Position numbers and translations under genes: made by a program | Notes under the pieces: model-generated | Told to the model about the DNA's origin: nothing | Seen by the model: only the letters and a program-made list of their open reading frames with translations | Databases searched by the model: none | Shown: in pieces, positions 16,759 to 25,776 of the stretch | Layout: every line of letters starts with the position of its first letter | Numbering within the stretch: the stretch's first letter is position 1 | DNA from: Petrotoga mexicana DSM 14811 | GTDB lineage: Bacteria; Thermotogota; Thermotogae; Petrotogales; Petrotogaceae | Length of the DNA stretch: 64,000 nucleotides | Assembly: GCF_002895565.1 (NCBI RefSeq) | Contig: NZ_AZRN01000032.1 | Location: forward strand, 62,001 to 126,000 | Direction: 5' to 3'

Positions 16759-17823
16759 TTGTATCCAAAGGTTTACGCTTACTTAGAAAGGATTCAAGAA
16801 AATGCAAGATTTTTAAAATCATTGTGCACTGATTCGGGTGTAGAAATAATAGCTGTCACTAAAGTAGTTTGTGGTGAACCTACAATAGCTCATGCACTTA
16901 AAGAATGTGGAATTGAAATACTAGGTGATTCAAGGATTCAAAACATAAAGAAAATGAGGAATTCGGGTATAAAAGGACCTTTTATGTTACTTCGCATACC
17001 CATGATCTCTGAACTTGATGATGTGGCAAATCATGTTGATTATACTTTAATAAGTGACTTAGAGATAAGTAAGAAATTGGGGAGTGTTTCTTCTAAGTTC
17101 AATAAGAAATCTAAAGTCATCTATATGGTTGACGTGGGTGATCTGAGAGAAGGAGTTTGGTTTGAAAAAGCTGTTTCTGAGGTTTCAAATGCCATTGATA
17201 TAGAAGGAATAGAGATTGTTGGAATAGGCACAAACTTAGGATGTTTTGGTGGAGTAATCCCTGATGAAACTAATATGCAAAGGCTCGTAAAAATAAAGGA
17301 AGAAATCCAAAGAGAAACTGGAAGAACTCTAGATATAATCTCCGGGGGAAATACCGCTGCCTTACCTTTAATTGAAAAAGGAAGTTTACCAAAGGGTATA
17401 AACCAATATAGACTAGGCGAATCGATCATCTGTGGAATGGACGCAACTAACAACCGCAACGTTCCAGGGACAAGGCAGGATACGATAATCTTGGAAGCAG
17501 AAATTGTGGAATTAAAAGAAAAACCTTCCGTCCCCTACGGCAACATTGGTTATGATGCATTTGGTCGTAAACCAAAATTTGAAGACAAAGGTAATAGAAT
17601 AAAAGGGATTTTAGCTGTGGGAGAACAAGATATTAATCCTACAAGTATGTATCCGTTGGATGACGATATTGAAATACTCCATGCAAGTAGTGATCATACG
17701 ATCGTAGACTTAACTGAATCTAAAGTGAGGTATAAAGTAGGAGATAAGATAAGATTTAGGCTAGGTTACTCCTCTGTTCTGAGGGCCTTTACAAGTCCTT
17801 ATGTTGAAAAGGTGATACTTTAA
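16759..17823 (+). CDS. Alanine/ornithine-racemase family PLP enzyme (Orr/YhfX-like)
   Basis: This 354-residue fold-type III PLP barrel protein begins YPKVYAYLERIQENARFLK. IIAVTKVVCGE carries the Schiff-base Lys (about residue 40). Then follow GDSRIQNIKKM, IGTNLGCFGGV and ISGGNTAALPLIEKG, as in ornithine racemases and related YhfX proteins. The length fits this group and not classical alanine racemase. It starts at TTG 16759 with AAAGGAGG; upstream in-frame codons run through the terminator. It may make D-amino acids (for example D-Lys or D-Orn for peptidoglycan), but the substrate is not readable. Confidence 0.82.
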   Translation: MYPKVYAYLERIQENARFLKSLCTDSGVEIIAVTKVVCGEPTIAHALKECGIEILGDSRIQNIKKMRNSGIKGPFMLLRIPMISELDDVANHVDYTLISDLEISKKLGSVSSKFNKKSKVIYMVDVGDLREGVWFEKAVSEVSNAIDIEGIEIVGIGTNLGCFGGVIPDETNMQRLVKIKEEIQRETGRTLDIISGGNTAALPLIEKGSLPKGINQYRLGESIICGMDATNNRNVPGTRQDTIILEAEIVELKEKPSVPYGNIGYDAFGRKPKFEDKGNRIKGILAVGEQDINPTSMYPLDDDIEILHASSDHTIVDLTESKVRYKVGDKIRFRLGYSSVLRAFTSPYVEKVIL

Positions 17824-18032
17824 TGTTTGCTTTTGTAAACACTCTTTTTGTAATAGCAATGATCCTTTTTATAATTTCAACGGTATTTTTATGGAGATCT
17901 GCTAAAATGATAAGAAACGGTAGTAAAAGTTCTGATGAAGACGTAAAAAAAATGGACAAAAAAGGACTGGTAGGTCTTTTAATAAGTGTTGGAATTTTTG
18001 TTTTATCTTATTTTTTGAGCTTATTAGTTTGA
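17823..18032 (+). CDS. Small two-helix membrane protein, unknown
   Basis: This 69-residue protein has an ATG that overlaps the stop of the racemase gene (TAATG). Two hydrophobic segments (about residues 4-24 and 49-68) flank a charged loop, KMIRNGSKSSDEDVKKMDKKG. It sits 15 bp before dnaB in the same run of genes. I recognise no family. Confidence 0.6.
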   Translation: MFAFVNTLFVIAMILFIISTVFLWRSAKMIRNGSKSSDEDVKKMDKKGLVGLLISVGIFVLSYFLSLLV

Positions 18033-18047
18033 TCGAGGTGGATACAA

Positions 18048-19418
18048 ATGGAACTTACTTCTTTTACCCCTCCTAATAGTAAAGAAGCTGAAGAGTCGGT
18101 CATAGGCAGCATTTTTTTAGACCCTTCCATACTTCCTGACGTGATCGAAGAGGTAAGATGGGAAGACTTCTACTACGAAAACAATAAGATAATATTTAAA
18201 GTTATGGAAGAACTTTTTGACAAAGGGGAACCTGTTGATACTGTATCGGTGATTGAAAAACTTAGAGAATCCAATCTTTTACAGAAAATCGGTGGAGAAG
18301 ATACAATAATTTATTTAGCTCAGGTTGTCCCAACAACGGCTAATGTGATGTATTACACCCAAATTGTAAAAGAGAAAGCTCTTTTAAGAGCTTTAATAAA
18401 CGCATCTTCGGAGATAGTTGATGCCGTAAGAAATATTGGAGATGCTCAAGAAGTTTTAGAATATGCAGAAAAGAGAATATTTTCCATAGCCGAAGCCCGC
18501 GCAACCAGAACATATGATCTTTTATCCAACGTAATGCATGATGTTTTTGAACAGATAGAAGAATTGAAGAACAGAGCTCAAAAAGGCGAGGGAGATCTCG
18601 TTACGGGGGTTTCTACTGGATTCAAAGCTTTAGACAGGATGACTTCAGGATTTCATAGATCTGAGTTAATTATCATCGCCGCTAGACCATCCATGGGTAA
18701 AACGTCTTTTGCCGCAAATATTGCAACTAACATGGCTTTACAGGCAAATGTTGCCGTGGCAATCTTTAGTTTGGAAATGTCGAAAGAACAGTTAGCTAAC
18801 AGAATTTTATGTTCTGAGGCAAAGGTTGATTTACACAAGGTTAGAACTGGACAAATTTCTGATGAAGAGTGGGAAAAATTAGTACAAAAAGCAGGAGAAT
18901 TATCGAAATCAAGACTTATCTTTGACGACGAACCAGATCTAACTCCCAGAATGCTGAGGGCAAAAGCAAGGAGAATGAAAAGAGAATATGGTATAGAAGT
19001 AATTTTTATCGATTACTTACAATTGATGACTTCTAGATCTAAAGGTTATGAGAGCAGGCAACAAGAAATAACAGATATATCAAGATCCCTGAAATTGCTC
19101 GCTAGAGAGTTAAATATCACCGTCGTTGCTTTGTCTCAACTTTCCCGTGCAGTTGAGCAAAGAGAAGATAAAAGACCTCGTTTAAGTGATCTCAGAGAAT
19201 CAGGGGCAATTGAACAGGATGCGGATGTCGTTATGTTTTTGTATAGAGATTCATATTACAAAAGAAAAAAAGATGAGCCCGGTAAAGATTCTTTAAATGA
19301 TGAACATGAAGCAGAACTTATTGTAGGTAAGCAAAGAAACGGACCGGTTGGAACCATAAAACTAACTTTCAATCCTAAACTTGCAACTTTTTACACCTCT
19401 GATAGAGGATATCAGTAA
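18048..19418 (+). CDS. dnaB: Replicative DNA helicase DnaB
   Basis: This 456-residue protein is the hexameric 5'-3' helicase of the replication fork. The N-terminal domain (PPNSKEAEESVIGSIFLDP onward, about 1-150) binds primase. The RecA-like domain has Walker A ARPSMGKTS (about residues 212-220), Walker B IEVIFIDYLQLM, and the DnaB-specific LSQLSRAVEQREDKRP and SDLRESGAIEQDADVV with the arginine finger region downstream. No intein is present. It ends at the first large repeat cluster. Confidence 0.97.
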   Translation: MELTSFTPPNSKEAEESVIGSIFLDPSILPDVIEEVRWEDFYYENNKIIFKVMEELFDKGEPVDTVSVIEKLRESNLLQKIGGEDTIIYLAQVVPTTANVMYYTQIVKEKALLRALINASSEIVDAVRNIGDAQEVLEYAEKRIFSIAEARATRTYDLLSNVMHDVFEQIEELKNRAQKGEGDLVTGVSTGFKALDRMTSGFHRSELIIIAARPSMGKTSFAANIATNMALQANVAVAIFSLEMSKEQLANRILCSEAKVDLHKVRTGQISDEEWEKLVQKAGELSKSRLIFDDEPDLTPRMLRAKARRMKREYGIEVIFIDYLQLMTSRSKGYESRQQEITDISRSLKLLARELNITVVALSQLSRAVEQREDKRPRLSDLRESGAIEQDADVVMFLYRDSYYKRKKDEPGKDSLNDEHEAELIVGKQRNGPVGTIKLTFNPKLATFYTSDRGYQ

Positions 19419-19440
19419 CTTTAGAAACAAGATTTTGATT

Positions 19441-19682
19441 TAAAAGGGTTACAGGGCGGAGCCCAGTTTGCGTCAGTGTACAAACAATTTTTTTAAATGA
19501 TTTTGACCTTGATTTGGGGTTTTTAAGGGGAATCCCCCTTAATGTTTGGGTTTAAGGGACCGCAGGTCCTTTCCTTAGAAGGGTGGGGAGCGGGGCGAAG
19601 GGGCGCTAAAACAAGGCATTGAAGGATTTACCCTTTTTATCCTTATGGGCGGGCAACGGGGCGAAGGGGCGCTGACACAAAG
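19441..19682 (+). repeat. Repeat cluster 1: G-run units plus hairpin modules (dnaB-yggT gap)
   Basis: The 300-bp gap holds several modules of the dispersed repeat family. These are GGGC-GGA-GCCC (19454-19464), a TTAAGGGG/CCCCTTAA hairpin near 19523-19542, GGACC-GCA-GGTCC near 19557-19569, and two G-run units at 19581-19606 and 19647-19673. No gene or clear promoter is seen in the gap apart from the yggT ribosome site AAAGGAGGG. Confidence 0.85.
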
Positions 19683-19718
19683 TTTTAGAGTTTTTAACGA
19701 TAACAAAAGGAGGGAAAC

Positions 19719-20021
19719 ATGTTCGTAATAGCAAATCTTTTAATAGCATTAGCAAGTATATTAAGAATAGTAATAGTATTTTTTGAATTTTGTATAATTG
19801 TATCCGCTTTATTAAGTTTCATAATGCCCTTCCAATACAACAGATTTCGAGGTTTTGTTGATTCAGTTGCCAATATAATTTTGAATCCAATAAGAAGGTT
19901 TATACCCACAGTAATAGGAAACATCGATCTATCTCCAATGATTGCTTTTTTGATATTGATGTTTTTAGATAGATTTTTGGTACAATCTCTATTGGACTTA
20001 GGTTATAGGATTGGGATGTAA
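19719..20021 (+). CDS. YggT family membrane protein
   Basis: This 100-residue protein has two hydrophobic segments, about residues 2-32 and 65-90. Between them, the pair of YggT signatures is clear: NRFRGFVDSVANIILNPIRRFIP and then IDLSPMIAFLILMFLDRFLV. YggT proteins are associated with cell division, shape or osmotic stress in other bacteria. It is 6 bp from nadK. Confidence 0.88.
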   Translation: MFVIANLLIALASILRIVIVFFEFCIIVSALLSFIMPFQYNRFRGFVDSVANIILNPIRRFIPTVIGNIDLSPMIAFLILMFLDRFLVQSLLDLGYRIGM

Positions 20022-20027
20022 TTTTAT

Positions 20028-20852
20028 ATGAAGATCTTTATCTTTTACAATCCAATTAAGCTTTCTAACGATAACCTTGAAGAAAACATATTAAGACCTT
20101 TTAATGAAAGCAATATAGAGGTTCTTGGTTACGCTGCGGCGGGTTCTACTGTGGAGGAAAAACAAGCCCAAGCAGCTGATTTTTTCGTTGTTTTTGGGGG
20201 CGATGGGACAGTTTTGAAAATAGCTGAAATAGCCGCAATATTTTCAAAACCTGTAATAGCAGTTAATACAGGAAATTTAGGGTTTTTGAGTTCTTATTCC
20301 AGTTCTGAGATAAAAGAATTGATCGAAGATATACAAAAAGAAAACATTTCTTTTTCATTTCGGCACCTTTTAGAATGCCATGTAGGTACCAAAAAAGTTG
20401 TTGTTTTAAACGATATCGTCTTATTGAAAAGCCAGCCACTAGGCACGATGAATGTTGATGTAAAAATTGAGGAACACACTTTATTCTCATTCGCCGGAGA
20501 CGGATTAATTGTATCAACACCGACTGGATCCACTGCGTACGCCTTATCTGCTGGAGGTCCTATAATTCACCCTGAACTCAATGTTGTCCAACTCATACCG
20601 TTAGCTGCCCATGCCCTCAACATTAGGCCTTTCATAGCCCCTCCTACACAAAAGATAGAGATCATTTTGAAAAACATGAGTAAGGGCTTTGCATATGTAA
20701 CTGGTGATGGAGATATCATTCATAGGATGGAACCAGGGATGTCAATATTTGTGACTTCCAGTGAGATGACAATAAAACTAGCCCAAAGAAACGGGAACAA
20801 TTATCTCAATGCGCTGGATAAAAAATTAGGGTTTGGCAGAAGGTTTGAATGA
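20028..20852 (+). CDS. nadK: NAD kinase
   Basis: This 274-residue enzyme phosphorylates NAD to NADP. The GGDGTVLK motif is at residues 57-64, TGNLGFLSS lies about 85-93, and the second signature is STPTGSTAYALSAGGPI with the NAD-contacting residues. It ends with the TGDGD stretch. The N-terminus is short, as usual in Thermotogota forms. Confidence 0.95.
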   Translation: MKIFIFYNPIKLSNDNLEENILRPFNESNIEVLGYAAAGSTVEEKQAQAADFFVVFGGDGTVLKIAEIAAIFSKPVIAVNTGNLGFLSSYSSSEIKELIEDIQKENISFSFRHLLECHVGTKKVVVLNDIVLLKSQPLGTMNVDVKIEEHTLFSFAGDGLIVSTPTGSTAYALSAGGPIIHPELNVVQLIPLAAHALNIRPFIAPPTQKIEIILKNMSKGFAYVTGDGDIIHRMEPGMSIFVTSSEMTIKLAQRNGNNYLNALDKKLGFGRRFE

Positions 20853-20870
20853 TTTTAGGAGGCATATAAT

Positions 20871-21629
20871 TTGTTCAAAAAAGAGAATGTTAGCCAAATC
20901 AACAGTATCAGTTTGAATCGATTGACACGATATTTGAATAATGTCTTGAGAATGGGCAGAATAGTTCAAGAAATGTACTATAAATTTGGGGATACTTATC
21001 TAGAGAGAAACGATAAATTAGCTAAAGAAATAATAAATCAAGATGACAGATTAGATTTTATCGAGGCAAGCCTAAATTATGAAAGCGTTATTTTATTGTC
21101 ATCTGGTAATTACACAGGCATTTACTTAAAAGCTTGTTTCATGAGCTCCAAATTAGTTCAAATATTTGAAAACATGGGAGACATATGCGAAAAAAATGCC
21201 AAATTAATGATTGAAATACTCAAAACCCCTTCTACCGTAAACGCTATAAATTTTGAAGACAGTTTGGAATTAACCAAAGAGAACCTTTCAATAGTTTTAT
21301 CCTCGTTATCAGATTTGATCAATATCAAAGCCGCCAAATTGATGACAGATCAGGTAAAAGAAAGTTTTTTTGAAAAAGCCAAGAAAAGTTGTATTCTCAA
21401 CGAAGAAGTGAAAGGGCTCATCGATGCTTACAAATCGTACTTGTACAAATCCAAAGAATCCATTAAATCCGCTTCTCTTCATATAGAAGTCTTAAACAAT
21501 TTAGCAAACTTTTCTGATTTAATCACAAACATTTCCGAAAATATCATTTGGGCGTTGACAGGGGAGTTATACAAATGTAGAAATAACGATTTAGAACTCT
21601 TCTATTTCTTAGGAGAAGAAAACTCGTGA
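20871..21629 (+). CDS. PhoU-like helical-bundle protein
   Basis: This 252-residue all-helical protein has two PhoU-type repeats. NQDDRLDFIEASLNYESVILL and FENMGDICEKNAKLMIEI (metal-contact E/D-x-x-D pattern, about residues 100-117) resemble PhoU domains; the C-terminal half is a weaker second copy. There are no pst genes nearby, so a role in phosphate signalling is only a family guess. The start is TTG after AGGAGG. It overlaps the next gene by 4 bp (GTGA). Confidence 0.65.
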   Translation: MFKKENVSQINSISLNRLTRYLNNVLRMGRIVQEMYYKFGDTYLERNDKLAKEIINQDDRLDFIEASLNYESVILLSSGNYTGIYLKACFMSSKLVQIFENMGDICEKNAKLMIEILKTPSTVNAINFEDSLELTKENLSIVLSSLSDLINIKAAKLMTDQVKESFFEKAKKSCILNEEVKGLIDAYKSYLYKSKESIKSASLHIEVLNNLANFSDLITNISENIIWALTGELYKCRNNDLELFYFLGEENS

Positions 21630-24600
21630 AAAAACTCTTCAAATACGTTTCAAAAGAATTCATACCACCATTTTTTATGGGCTTAATCGCTTTTATAGTC
21701 TTTGTGAGCTTAGAGTTGCTTTACCAACTATCGGAAATAATAGTCAGAAACAATGTGGGATTTTCAAAACTACTGATATTGATTTGGTATCATCTACCAT
21801 ATTTTATTTCCATGGGAATTCCTGTGGGAGTGCTGTTTGGTATATTTTGGGTTATCTCAAAACTCTCCTCTGCAAACGAAATAATCGCTCTACAAACGTT
21901 GGGAATACCGATGAAGAAATTAATTATACCTTTTATGACGATTTCTCTATTGTTATCTTTTTTTACATTTGCACTCTTCAACACCATCGTACCCGTATCA
22001 AACTACAAGGCAAAAGAAGCGATGGCATTGTACGTTTATCAAAGACCTCAAACACAGATCGAAGAAAACCAATTTGTCGATGTTGGTGATGGAAGATACC
22101 TCTTTGTAAAACAAATAGATAGAGAAAGTGGGATTCTATACGACGTGCTTTTATACGAGGTTAAAAATGATTACACCGCTGTTTTTAACGCTCAGCAAGC
22201 TCAAAAAGGTCCCGACGGTTGGTACATGAAAAACGGAAGGATGTTTAGAACCAACGAAGATGGTTTCCTCGACTTAGACATAACTTTTGATCAATTGCAA
22301 CTCGATATTCAAGAAGATGTCGAAGAATTTCTGAACTTCTCTAAAAGTGCTAACGAAATGACCTCAAAAGAACTAAAAGAAAAAATAACTACTTTTTCCA
22401 AACTTGGATTAGATGTCTCCGGTCTAATAGTTTCTTACCAGTCAAAATTCGCTAACTCGTTGGCTCCCTTGGTAATTTGTATTTTAGGAATTGCCTTGTC
22501 CCTGTTTCTGAACCTGACAAGTAAATCTTGGAGTGTAATTACAACGTTTGTGTTGGTTATAATTTATCAAGGTTCTGGGGCTTGGTTGTCTGCTTTGGGA
22601 AAAGAGCATATAATAAATCCAACGATATCCGTTTGGATTCCCAACATAATATTTGGTATTATTGGTACTTTTCTATTCTTGATGCTGGATACAAGAGTAT
22701 CTTATAAACTTCTCGAGCCTTTGAAAAGAATTTTCTCTGTAATATTGTTTATTCTTGTTGGTTCTTCCTTTTTTTCTGCACCCGTAAATATAACTAGTGA
22801 AGATTTTAATTTAAAAGATGAGTTATTATTTTTAGAAGGTAACGTCTTTGTAGAGTATGAAGGTTCTACAATAAAAGCCGATTCAGCTCAAGGTGAATTA
22901 AATGAAGATGGAACAATTAAAGCAGCAACTTTCTTTGGAGATATTACTTATCTATATGAAGATACCTCTATACAAGCCTCAGAGATAACCGTAAACTTTG
23001 AGGAAGACTCCGCAGTCTTTTTAAATTCATATACCATACAAAAGTATAAGGCAGAGAAAGAGGTAGATGTACGCATATGGTCTGAAAGCATGGAAAAACC
23101 GATGCAAGAGAATATAATAGAGACAAACCAGACGAAATTAACAACATGCGAAGATTGTATTACTTATTACTTCTCAGCCAGAAAAGTAGACATTTTTCCA
23201 GGATATTTTTTGATAGCCAGGGACGTTGTCCTTAGTTTTTTCGGGCTTCCTGTTCTATACCTACCTTTCTATTTTCAAAGTTTATCAGAAGATGAAGAAG
23301 AACCCATGTCTCTCACCTTTGGATACGATAACAACGAATTTTTCCTATTAACAGAAATTAATTATAAGTTTGAAAATGGGGCCAAGGTTCATTTATCTTA
23401 CAATACGATCAATGATCTAGCCACTTCGGAAACTGATAAAGAAGTGACACTAAAATACGGGGTTCCCTTTTTATATGGAAGTTTGAATCTATTTACAGGT
23501 CTAAATTCCCCAGATACATACAATAACAACTTAGGAGTTTCGTACCAATTTTTTGAAGATAACAAGGAAAGTGAAATTGCCAAATTAGAGTTTCAACTTG
23601 AACCGTCTACAAAAGACAAATCTTTGTTGTTAAATATCCCAAAACTAGAAACGAATTTGGGGGATCTTAAAAATATAAAATCACACATTTATTGGGATTC
23701 GAAGGGATTTGATGATATTCTATTTTTAAACGTAGAATCTCAAGCCTTTCAAAAAAGATATGGGAGATCTTTGATTTCTCTTTCAAAGCTTAAGCTCAAC
23801 TCTCATTCATATGGGGATATATCCAACCTTTCGATGGATCAAATATGGGATACGAAAGAAAGTGAAATAGATGTAGAAGGAAAGTACAACTTCTATGAAA
23901 CATTTGCCAGAATGTACGGTAACTTTGATTACGCTTACACCACCGTCGCAACCGAAACCACTAAAAATCGATTAACAACGAAAAACACCTTCTCTTACAC
24001 AGATACCCTTTATGAGATTGATAGAAATAATTTTGATTTAAAATTCAACATGGAAGATACGATTCATTTCAACTATTATAACGACTTTATACCTGGTGAA
24101 ACCTACTCTTCTGGAAAAACGCTCTTTGATTACTCTTTAGAACCAGGATTTGATATTAGTTTAGGTGTTTTCGAATTTGGTAACTCCTTAGAATACATAA
24201 AGGTTTTAGAAAACTCTCTCACTCCCTCTGCCACAGACGAATTGAATTACAACAATTACGTAGGATATTCCTTCTCTATCTTTGAAAAAAATTTTACGAA
24301 CTCCGCAAAGTTAAGTAGAAGTTTTGATCTGAAAAATGCCGAAAATTTCCCCAATTTGCAAGAAATGGAACTTCAAACTCAAACCAACATAAATCTATTA
24401 AAAACTAAAAATACCTTACAAACACAAACAGAGTTTGATATTACTAATCCCAATACGATCCAACCGGATACAACAAACGTAAAACTAACCAACGTCATTG
24501 GCCCTTTAACCCATAGAAGTGAATTTGATTATCACCATCAAGAAGAGATTAAGGTTGATTATATTGAAAACAGAGAAATTTTGAGGTACAATAGAAATCG

Positions 24601-25087
24601 ACTACAATTGGATTATAGGTATTATATTCATGAACAAACATTCACCAAAAAGATCCCAGAGCTTTTAACATATTTTCTTTTTTATTATGAAGGTAACAAA
24701 ATTTACGGGGATTTTGACATGAAGGAAGAGTACACTGTCTACGACTTAGACCTAAATTTCTTGGAAAAAAGTTCAAATTACTCTTTTGGAATAGACACAA
24801 CCTACCGTATTTCAGAGTCTCTTGAAACAGGCTTCGACATAAACAACAGGGATAAAAGCGAGTTTGCAAAAATAACCTTTGATTATAATATAGAGAATCA
24901 AAGCTGGGATTTCACCGAGTTTGAAATACAGAAAAAGATTATATGCTGGACGTTGAACATACAGTCTAAATTTTCCTTACTACCCCAGTTTGATTTAGCT
25001 TCGCTCAGAATATCTTTTTTTATCAATTATATACCCGATAAAAATATCTCATATGGTGATGAAGGGTTTGAATTTGGATTAATGTGA
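21626..25087 (+). CDS. LptF/LptG-like permease fused to an OstA/LptD-like outer-membrane domain
   Basis: This is a 1153-residue protein. Residues about 1-365 form a YjgP/YjgQ (LptF/LptG) permease: two N-terminal helices, PVGVLFGIFWVISKLSSANE, a periplasmic jellyroll, and helices near 280-360 (SKFANSLAPLVICILGIALS). LptF/G move lipopolysaccharide out of the inner membrane. Residues 366-386 (LKRIFSVILFILVGSSFFSA) look like a signal peptide. The rest starts with an OstA-like repeat (LEGNVFVEYEGSTIKADSAQ) and continues as LptD-like sequence (FFGLPVLYLPFYF) into a long strand-rich tail ending in aromatic residues. A TTG at 22721 could begin the second part. It overlaps the PhoU-like gene by 4 bp. 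Confidence 0.8.
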   Translation: MKKLFKYVSKEFIPPFFMGLIAFIVFVSLELLYQLSEIIVRNNVGFSKLLILIWYHLPYFISMGIPVGVLFGIFWVISKLSSANEIIALQTLGIPMKKLIIPFMTISLLLSFFTFALFNTIVPVSNYKAKEAMALYVYQRPQTQIEENQFVDVGDGRYLFVKQIDRESGILYDVLLYEVKNDYTAVFNAQQAQKGPDGWYMKNGRMFRTNEDGFLDLDITFDQLQLDIQEDVEEFLNFSKSANEMTSKELKEKITTFSKLGLDVSGLIVSYQSKFANSLAPLVICILGIALSLFLNLTSKSWSVITTFVLVIIYQGSGAWLSALGKEHIINPTISVWIPNIIFGIIGTFLFLMLDTRVSYKLLEPLKRIFSVILFILVGSSFFSAPVNITSEDFNLKDELLFLEGNVFVEYEGSTIKADSAQGELNEDGTIKAATFFGDITYLYEDTSIQASEITVNFEEDSAVFLNSYTIQKYKAEKEVDVRIWSESMEKPMQENIIETNQTKLTTCEDCITYYFSARKVDIFPGYFLIARDVVLSFFGLPVLYLPFYFQSLSEDEEEPMSLTFGYDNNEFFLLTEINYKFENGAKVHLSYNTINDLATSETDKEVTLKYGVPFLYGSLNLFTGLNSPDTYNNNLGVSYQFFEDNKESEIAKLEFQLEPSTKDKSLLLNIPKLETNLGDLKNIKSHIYWDSKGFDDILFLNVESQAFQKRYGRSLISLSKLKLNSHSYGDISNLSMDQIWDTKESEIDVEGKYNFYETFARMYGNFDYAYTTVATETTKNRLTTKNTFSYTDTLYEIDRNNFDLKFNMEDTIHFNYYNDFIPGETYSSGKTLFDYSLEPGFDISLGVFEFGNSLEYIKVLENSLTPSATDELNYNNYVGYSFSIFEKNFTNSAKLSRSFDLKNAENFPNLQEMELQTQTNINLLKTKNTLQTQTEFDITNPNTIQPDTTNVKLTNVIGPLTHRSEFDYHHQEEIKVDYIENREILRYNRNRLQLDYRYYIHEQTFTKKIPELLTYFLFYYEGNKIYGDFDMKEEYTVYDLDLNFLEKSSNYSFGIDTTYRISESLETGFDINNRDKSEFAKITFDYNIENQSWDFTEFEIQKKIICWTLNIQSKFSLLPQFDLASLRISFFINYIPDKNISYGDEGFEFGLM

Positions 25088-25099
25088 GGAGGAATATTG

Positions 25100-25774
25100 A
25101 TGTTCTTAAACGGCAACGAGGAAAAACAAAAGAATATGGAAATGATCGCCAAAAGAATAGAGGTATGTGAAAAGTGTCCCTTGAACCTTACAAGATCTAA
25201 TACTGTTCCAGGTTCGGGAAACGTTGATTCGCCAATAATATTTGTAGGTGAAGGTCCTGGTGCAGATGAAGACGCCTTGGGAGAACCTTTCGTTGGAAGA
25301 GCAGGGCAACTTTTAGAAAAGATGCTCAAAGAGTATGCAAAATTGGAAAGAAAAGATGTTTTCATCACAAACATTGTGAAATGTCGACCTCCTCAAAATA
25401 GGGTTCCCACACAAGAAGAGGTTAAAAGTTGCCAACCTTATCTTGATGGGCAAATAATCGTTATTAAACCAAAAATAATCGTAACCCTTGGTAATACACC
25501 ATTGAATTACTTTACTGGTGAATCTAAGATAACTCAATCACGTGGACGTTTTTTCAACTGGTATGGAGATATTAAAATCTTTCCAACTTTTCATCCAAGC
25601 TACCTCTTAAGAAACCAAAGTTTGACTAAAGGATCTCCAAAATGGTACGGATACCTGGATATGAGAATAATTGGAATAATGTATAGAGCATTAAAACAGG
25701 GTAAAGGGGTTGAAGAGGTTACTAAAACAATTGAAGAAAAGATTAAAAGCCTTGAAAATGCTGGGGGGAGTTAA
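25100..25774 (+). CDS. Uracil-DNA glycosylase, family 4 (Fe-S)
   Basis: This protein of about 224 residues removes uracil from DNA in hyperthermophiles and thermophiles. Family-4 marks are CEKCPLNLTRSNTVPGSG (first Cys pair), the catalytic GEGPGADEDALGEPFVGRAG, NIVKCRPPQNRVPT (third Cys) and FPTFHPSYLLR. The fourth cluster Cys lies near SCQPYL. GAGGAGG lies before ATG 25100; a TTG just upstream is less well placed. It is next to smc and an alkyltransferase gene, so this is a DNA maintenance segment. Confidence 0.93.
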   Translation: MFLNGNEEKQKNMEMIAKRIEVCEKCPLNLTRSNTVPGSGNVDSPIIFVGEGPGADEDALGEPFVGRAGQLLEKMLKEYAKLERKDVFITNIVKCRPPQNRVPTQEEVKSCQPYLDGQIIVIKPKIIVTLGNTPLNYFTGESKITQSRGRFFNWYGDIKIFPTFHPSYLLRNQSLTKGSPKWYGYLDMRIIGIMYRALKQGKGVEEVTKTIEEKIKSLENAGGS

Positions 25775-25776
25775 AA

